DNA from: Planctomycetaceae bacterium UBA4732 | GTDB taxonomy: Bacteria > Planctomycetota > Planctomycetia > Gemmatales > Gemmataceae | NCBI GenBank assembly: GCA_002404095.1 | Contig: DHJA01000054.1 | Location: 41,835 to 53,034, forward strand | Direction: 5' to 3' | Length of the DNA: 11,200 bases | Shown here: positions 8,541 through 11,200 of the stretch, in pieces | How positions within the stretch are numbered: position 1 is the first letter of the stretch | How the letters are laid out: each line of letters begins with the position of its first letter | Made by a program: the position numbers and the translations under genes | Notes under the pieces: generated by a model | Database searches by the model: none | Seen by the model: only the letters and a program-made list of their open reading frames with translations | Told to the model about the DNA's origin: nothing

Positions 8541-9926
8541 TTACGTTGGCGGCTCCGGCGGCGTAGGGTCCACCCATCCGTCTGGCGGCGACAATACTTT
8601 GTCGATTTCGCTTGGACCCCAGGTATTCGGCTCGTATTCGTGAACCGGGACCGCCGTACCCAGCACTGGATCGACGATGCGCCACGCCTCTTCGACGTAA
8701 TCCTCGCGGGCGAAGTTGGTGGCGTCGCCCTTCATGGCCGCGCCCAGTAGTCGCTCGTAAGCATCCATTTCCTTGGCGTTAGGGTGCTGGGCGGCCACTA
8801 GTTCCACCGGCTCACCGACCATTTCCTCTCCAGGCTTTCTGCTCATCGCGCCCAGCGCAATTGTCACATTTGGGCTGACGCGGAAGCGAAGGTAGTTCGG
8901 CGGCGGCGCCGTCGCGGAAAAGATCGCCGGCGGCTGGCGAAACCAGACGGTCGCCTCCGTGCAAGTTACGGGCAGACACTTGCCCGCCCGGATGAAGATT
9001 GGCACGCCATGCCAGCGCCAGGAGTGGATTTCCAGTTCCACAGCGGCGAAGGTTTCGACCTGCGAGTCGGGTGCCACGCCCTTTTCCTTGCGATAGCCGT
9101 TGAACTGGCCACGAACGACCTTATCAGGCCGCAGCGCCGGAATCGCCTTGAGAACCTTCACCTTTTCGTCGCGGATGGACTCGCTGTCCAAGACGGCGGG
9201 CGGCTCCATCGTCAAATTGACCAGGACTTGGAGGAGGTGGTTCTGGATCACGTCGCGGATGGCGCCGGCCTCCTCGTAAAAGACGCCGCGGCCCTGTACG
9301 CCGAAGTTCTCCGCCATCGTGATCTGGATGCTCTCAACGTAATTACGGTTCCAGACCGGCTCCAGGAAAGTGTTGGCGAAGCGGAAAAAGATCAGGTTCT
9401 GCACCGGCTCTTTGCCCAGATAATGGTCGATGCGATAGATCGCCGATTCATCGAAGTTACTCAGCAACGTCTGGTTGAGCGCTCGCGCCGATTCCAGGTC
9501 TCTGCCGAACGGCTTTTCGACGATGACGCGAGCGCCCTTGGCGCAGCTGGACTTGCCCAACTGTTCCACGACTACCGAGAACAGCACCGGCGGGATAGCG
9601 AGATAATGTGCGGGGTGTTCGGCCGCGCCGAGTTCCTTGCGTAGCGATTGGAATGTTGCGGGATCTTTATAATCGCCGTCTACATAGCGCAACAGGACGG
9701 CCAGCTTCTTGAACGCCGCCTCATCAACGCCGCCGTGCTTTTCGAGACTGTCGCGCGCCCGCTCACGGAATTGCTCGATGCCCCAGCCGGCTTTGGCTAC
9801 GCCGATTACTGGCGCGTTGAGATTGCCGCGCCGGATCATCGCTTGCAGCGCTGGGAAGATCTTCTTATAGGCCAGGTCGCCGGTGGCGCCGAAGAATACC
9901 AGGGCGTCGGAGTGTATGCTGTCCAT
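8541..9926 (-). CDS. zwf: Glucose-6-phosphate 1-dehydrogenase
   Basis: This 461-residue enzyme oxidises glucose-6-phosphate to 6-phosphogluconolactone with NADP+ or NAD+, entering the oxidative pentose phosphate or Entner-Doudoroff route. The nucleotide loop [16 protein letters not shown] is at residues 12-27, EKPFGRD at 137-143, the substrate signature RIDHYLGKE at 165-173 (D167, H168), and IRDVIQNH at 223-230 with the catalytic-type H230. The C-terminal IRAGKCLP is typical. The loop has Ala-Thr and Tyr-Lys where many family members have Ala-Ser and a basic residue before Lys, a subgroup variant rather than a defect. Length is slightly short of the usual 480-500. The start ATG at 9926 places the loop correctly. 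No pgl, gnd or opcA partner is in the window. Confidence 0.96.
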   Translation of the reverse strand: MDSIHSDALVFFGATGDLAYKKIFPALQAMIRRGNLNAPVIGVAKAGWGIEQFRERARDSLEKHGGVDEAAFKKLAVLLRYVDGDYKDPATFQSLRKELGAAEHPAHYLAIPPVLFSVVVEQLGKSSCAKGARVIVEKPFGRDLESARALNQTLLSNFDESAIYRIDHYLGKEPVQNLIFFRFANTFLEPVWNRNYVESIQITMAENFGVQGRGVFYEEAGAIRDVIQNHLLQVLVNLTMEPPAVLDSESIRDEKVKVLKAIPALRPDKVVRGQFNGYRKEKGVAPDSQVETFAAVELEIHSWRWHGVPIFIRAGKCLPVTCTEATVWFRQPPAIFSATAPPPNYLRFRVSPNVTIALGAMSRKPGEEMVGEPVELVAAQHPNAKEMDAYERLLGAAMKGDATNFAREDYVEEAWRIVDPVLGTAVPVHEYEPNTWGPSEIDKVLSPPDGWVDPTPPEPPT

Positions 9927-9978
9927 TGATGCGTCTCACTTCCATTACTGATCCCGTGCGAGAAATGCGATAGGCTAG

Positions 9979-9999
9979 CCGCCGGGTTTATCCCGGCGG
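9979..9999. other. GC-rich hairpin upstream of zwf
   Basis: The arms CCGCCGGG at 9979-9986 and CCCGGCGG at 9992-9999 form a perfect 8-bp stem around the loop TTTAT. It lies 53 bases before the zwf start on the minus strand, so if transcription begins upstream it would be in the zwf leader. It might be a regulatory hairpin or one more dispersed repeat. No matching copy is seen elsewhere in the window. Confidence 0.5.
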
Positions 10000-10104
10000 A
10001 CCGGACGGCGCGGCATAAAGCTCCATAGCGAGCAAGATAAGGAGGAACGCCTTCCGTAGGATTTAGTTACTTCAAAACTCATCTTTCGGGAAAGGAGTTC
10101 CTCG

Positions 10105-10287
10105 GTGATCGACTACCTTACGCGGCTGGCGGCGGTGCTGCAAGTGTAGATCACGACGACGACGGAGAGCTTGGGCGAAGCCACTGGCTCTATCCGGCGG
10201 CGAAGGCGTCTAACGGCCGCCGGCTTCGCGCAAACGCTGGTGTTCCGCTAAATGGCCCAGCCCAAGGCGTCCCGGGAGTCCTTCGCG
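10105..10287 (+). pseudogene. Degraded N-terminus of an IS4-like transposase
   Basis: Read from GTG at 10105, behind AAAGGAG, the frame gives IDYLTRLAAVLQ, a stop (TAG 10147), then ESLGEATGSIRRRRRLTAAG, FAQTLVFR, a stop (TAA 10249), then MAQPKASRE. The order of a helix, then a variant of TGFVRRRSKLTG, then FVQTLVFGWLANPxAS matches my memory of the N-terminal segment of IS4-family transposases common in planctomycetes. The similarity is lost after about residue 60 and the DDE catalytic domain is absent, so the element cannot move. The remaining insertion sequence ends were not found. The family call is from memory and should be confirmed by a protein search of the conceptual translation. Confidence 0.6.
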
Positions 10288-10288
10288 G

Positions 10289-10452
10289 GTGTCGGACCTG
10301 TCGCTGCTAAAGGACATCCCGCTCAAGGAACTCAGTTACGACTCCAGGCCTGAGCGCGACGTTGCTATCCTGCGATCTATCAAACCGCTGGAGACGATCA
10401 ACGACAAGCCGGCGGCGGAGTTCTGAAGGACGTGGATGGCAAGAAGCCGTAG
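10289..10452 (+). pseudogene. C-terminal remnant of a planctomycete kinase/leucine-rich-repeat protein
   Basis: The frame starting GTG TCG GAC reads VSDLSLLKDIPLKELSYDSR, then PERDVAILRSIKPLETINDK, then PAAEF and TGA. This is what I recall as the conserved tail of large planctomycete proteins with leucine-rich repeats and Ser/Thr kinase domains. Restoring one G at the TGA (TGG) gives W, then KDVDGKKP and TAG at 10450-10452, the expected C-terminus, so a one-base deletion is the likely lesion. The upstream repeat domain is missing and the piece abuts the transposase remnant with no recognisable boundary, in a different reading frame. Confidence 0.6.
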
Positions 10453-10457
10453 CGGCC

Positions 10458-10539
10458 CCTGTTCCGTAACGGTCGCGGCTCGTAATGGTTGACTCGTAAC
10501 GGTTGACAAGCCGCGACCGTCAGGGAGCGGAGCAACAGG
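10458..10539. repeat. Composite palindromic repeat with tandem units in the loop
   Basis: The core arms ACGGTCGCGGCT at 10469-10480 and its complement at 10509-10520 are perfect over 12 bp, and outer arms CCTGTT (10458-10463) and AACAGG (10534-10539) also pair. The loop is nearly filled by two tandem 14-base units, CGTAATGGTTGACT at 10481-10494 and CGTAACGGTTGACA at 10495-10508. The left arm appears shortened relative to the right, whose sequence continues through CAGGGAGCGGAG. It belongs to the same family as 1-22 and 10711-10784 and follows the kinase/LRR tail directly. Confidence 0.7.
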
Positions 10540-10710
10540 AGGGCGTCCAATGGCCGAACTTTGGCGGGCCTGAACGAGCCGACGCGAAAACCCTGGACTC
10601 GCCACGGCAGCATACGATACGTTAACGACGAGCGACATCTAGCGGCCGCTATTCATTACGTTATAAATCGTCAGGGAGAAAAAATGGAAACCTACGAGGC
10701 GACAGAAGAA
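10540..10710. other. Unassigned spacer with one short reading frame
   Basis: This stretch holds no supported gene. A good ribosome binding site (GGAGGG) precedes ATG at 10551, but that frame stops after seven codons (MAELWRA), which suggests a gene start left behind after decay. The second half is AT-richer than its surroundings and contains a 12-bp palindrome, TAGCGGCCGCTA, at 10640-10651 and a TTATAA. GGGAG at 10674-10678 precedes ATG at 10684, opening a 28-codon frame that runs into the next repeat and is made largely of repeat sequence. Confidence 0.45.
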
Positions 10711-10784
10711 CCGCGACCGTCCGACGAGCCGCGACCGTTAGGGAGCGAAGACGGTTCCACCGCTCCCTAACGGTCGCGGCTCGT
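10711..10784. repeat. Long perfect palindromic repeat with an extra half copy
   Basis: Perfect 24-bp arms stand at 10724-10747 and 10761-10784 around a 13-base loop. The left arm contains ACGAGCCGCGACC followed by GTTAGGGAGCG. Just before it, CCGCGACCGT at 10711-10720 repeats the same ten bases found at 10729-10738, an extra half copy with an 18-base period. The arms share AGCCGCGACC and GGGAGCG with the 2001-2055 and 6030-6090 elements, differing mainly in the few bases between. It lies just before the kinase pseudogene. Confidence 0.8.
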
Positions 10785-10813
10785 AGGCGTTGTGTCATAC
10801 CGCCTTGCCTGGA

Positions 10814-11200
10814 GTGACGACCATCGATTCCCCTTCATTCGACGACTTCTCCGCCTTGCTCGGCCGCAGCAAGCTGTTGCCGAACGAGGATCTGCCGGGC
10901 CTGAACCAACGTTGGCGGAGCGAGAGCCACCAGGCCGGCGCCGGCGTCGAGGATTACGCGCGTTGGCTGGCCGCGAACCAATACCTCACCGATTACCAGG
11001 CCGGAATCTTGTTGCGGGGCCGGGCCGGGCCATTCTTCCTCAACGAGTACAAGTTGCTCGACCGCCGGCGAGTCGCTGGGCAGCCCGGATTACATGGCTC
11101 CTGAGCAGGGCCGTGACGCGCACTCCGCCGATGGGCGCGCTGATATTTACAGCCTGGGGTGCGTTCTGTACCACTGTCTAATACTACAGCGCCCCCTGTA
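10814..11200 (+). pseudogene. Ser/Thr protein kinase with deleted catalytic core
   Basis: From GTG at 10814 the protein reads [38 protein letters not shown] and NEYKLLDR, the N-terminal accessory domain of planctomycete Ser/Thr kinases up to where the ATP-binding loop should begin. At about 11070 the sequence jumps into another frame: [20 protein letters not shown] then [12 protein letters not shown], the activation segment with the APE motif and subdomain IX. The Gly-rich loop, catalytic Lys, HRD and DFG regions are missing, so a deletion of well over a hundred residues joined the parts out of frame. The start is uncertain (TTG at 10790 also possible, no clear ribosome binding site). The gene continues past the window edge but cannot give a working kinase. 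Confidence 0.75.

Noticed and set aside
9009..9644. Long plus-strand open frame of 211 codons inside zwf
   Set aside because: It is antisense to well-conserved zwf motifs and reads as the complement of its codons; long shadow frames are expected in GC-rich genes. No family recognised.
10105..10784. A possible CRISPR or other regular array suggested by repeated GGTCGCGGCT motifs
   Set aside because: The copies are inverted pairs with irregular spacing and different flanks, so they are palindromic repeats and not an array of direct repeats with spacers.

Overview
The window looks like a chromosomal piece of a planctomycete, probably a relative of Gemmata (Gemmataceae). This is inferred from several things: high-GC coding sequence; short lipoproteins and a secreted protein that I know only in general outline; broken pieces of the large planctomycete Ser/Thr kinase and leucine-rich-repeat families; an IS4-like transposase remnant; and many GC-rich palindromic repeats between genes. 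No rRNA, tRNA or CRISPR array was seen.

Layout. Bases 39-1988 encode a secreted 649-residue protein (DUF3352-like) that ends at a perfect 22-bp palindrome. Bases 2068-2876 hold two small paralogous lipoprotein genes on the minus strand, separated by about 370 bases with no supported gene. From 3185 there is a plus-strand run: proC (proline synthesis); two tightly coupled small genes whose architecture and lower GC resemble a toxin/immunity or toxin/antitoxin pair; guaA (GMP synthase); a hairpin; dapF (lysine and peptidoglycan precursor); a DUF2752 membrane protein; a second kind of hairpin repeat; a 225-residue lipoprotein; and a 70-residue CDGSH iron-sulfur protein. zwf (glucose-6-phosphate dehydrogenase) faces this run on the minus strand, with only 22 bases between the two 3' ends.

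Bases 9927-11200 are a gene graveyard. A hairpin lies upstream of zwf. It is followed by a transposase N-terminus with two in-frame stops, a frameshifted tail of a kinase/leucine-rich-repeat protein, two large palindromic repeats, and a Ser/Thr kinase whose catalytic core has been deleted, joining the N-terminal domain out of frame to the activation segment.

The metabolic genes (proC, guaA, dapF, zwf) are ordinary housekeeping enzymes with intact motifs, and their grouping does not form one pathway. The points that most deserve attention are the coupled small gene pair between proC and guaA, the palindromic repeat superfamily (including a copy whose arm differences are all G-U compatible in the plus-strand RNA), the paired Cys/His-rich lipoproteins, and the decayed transposase/kinase region.
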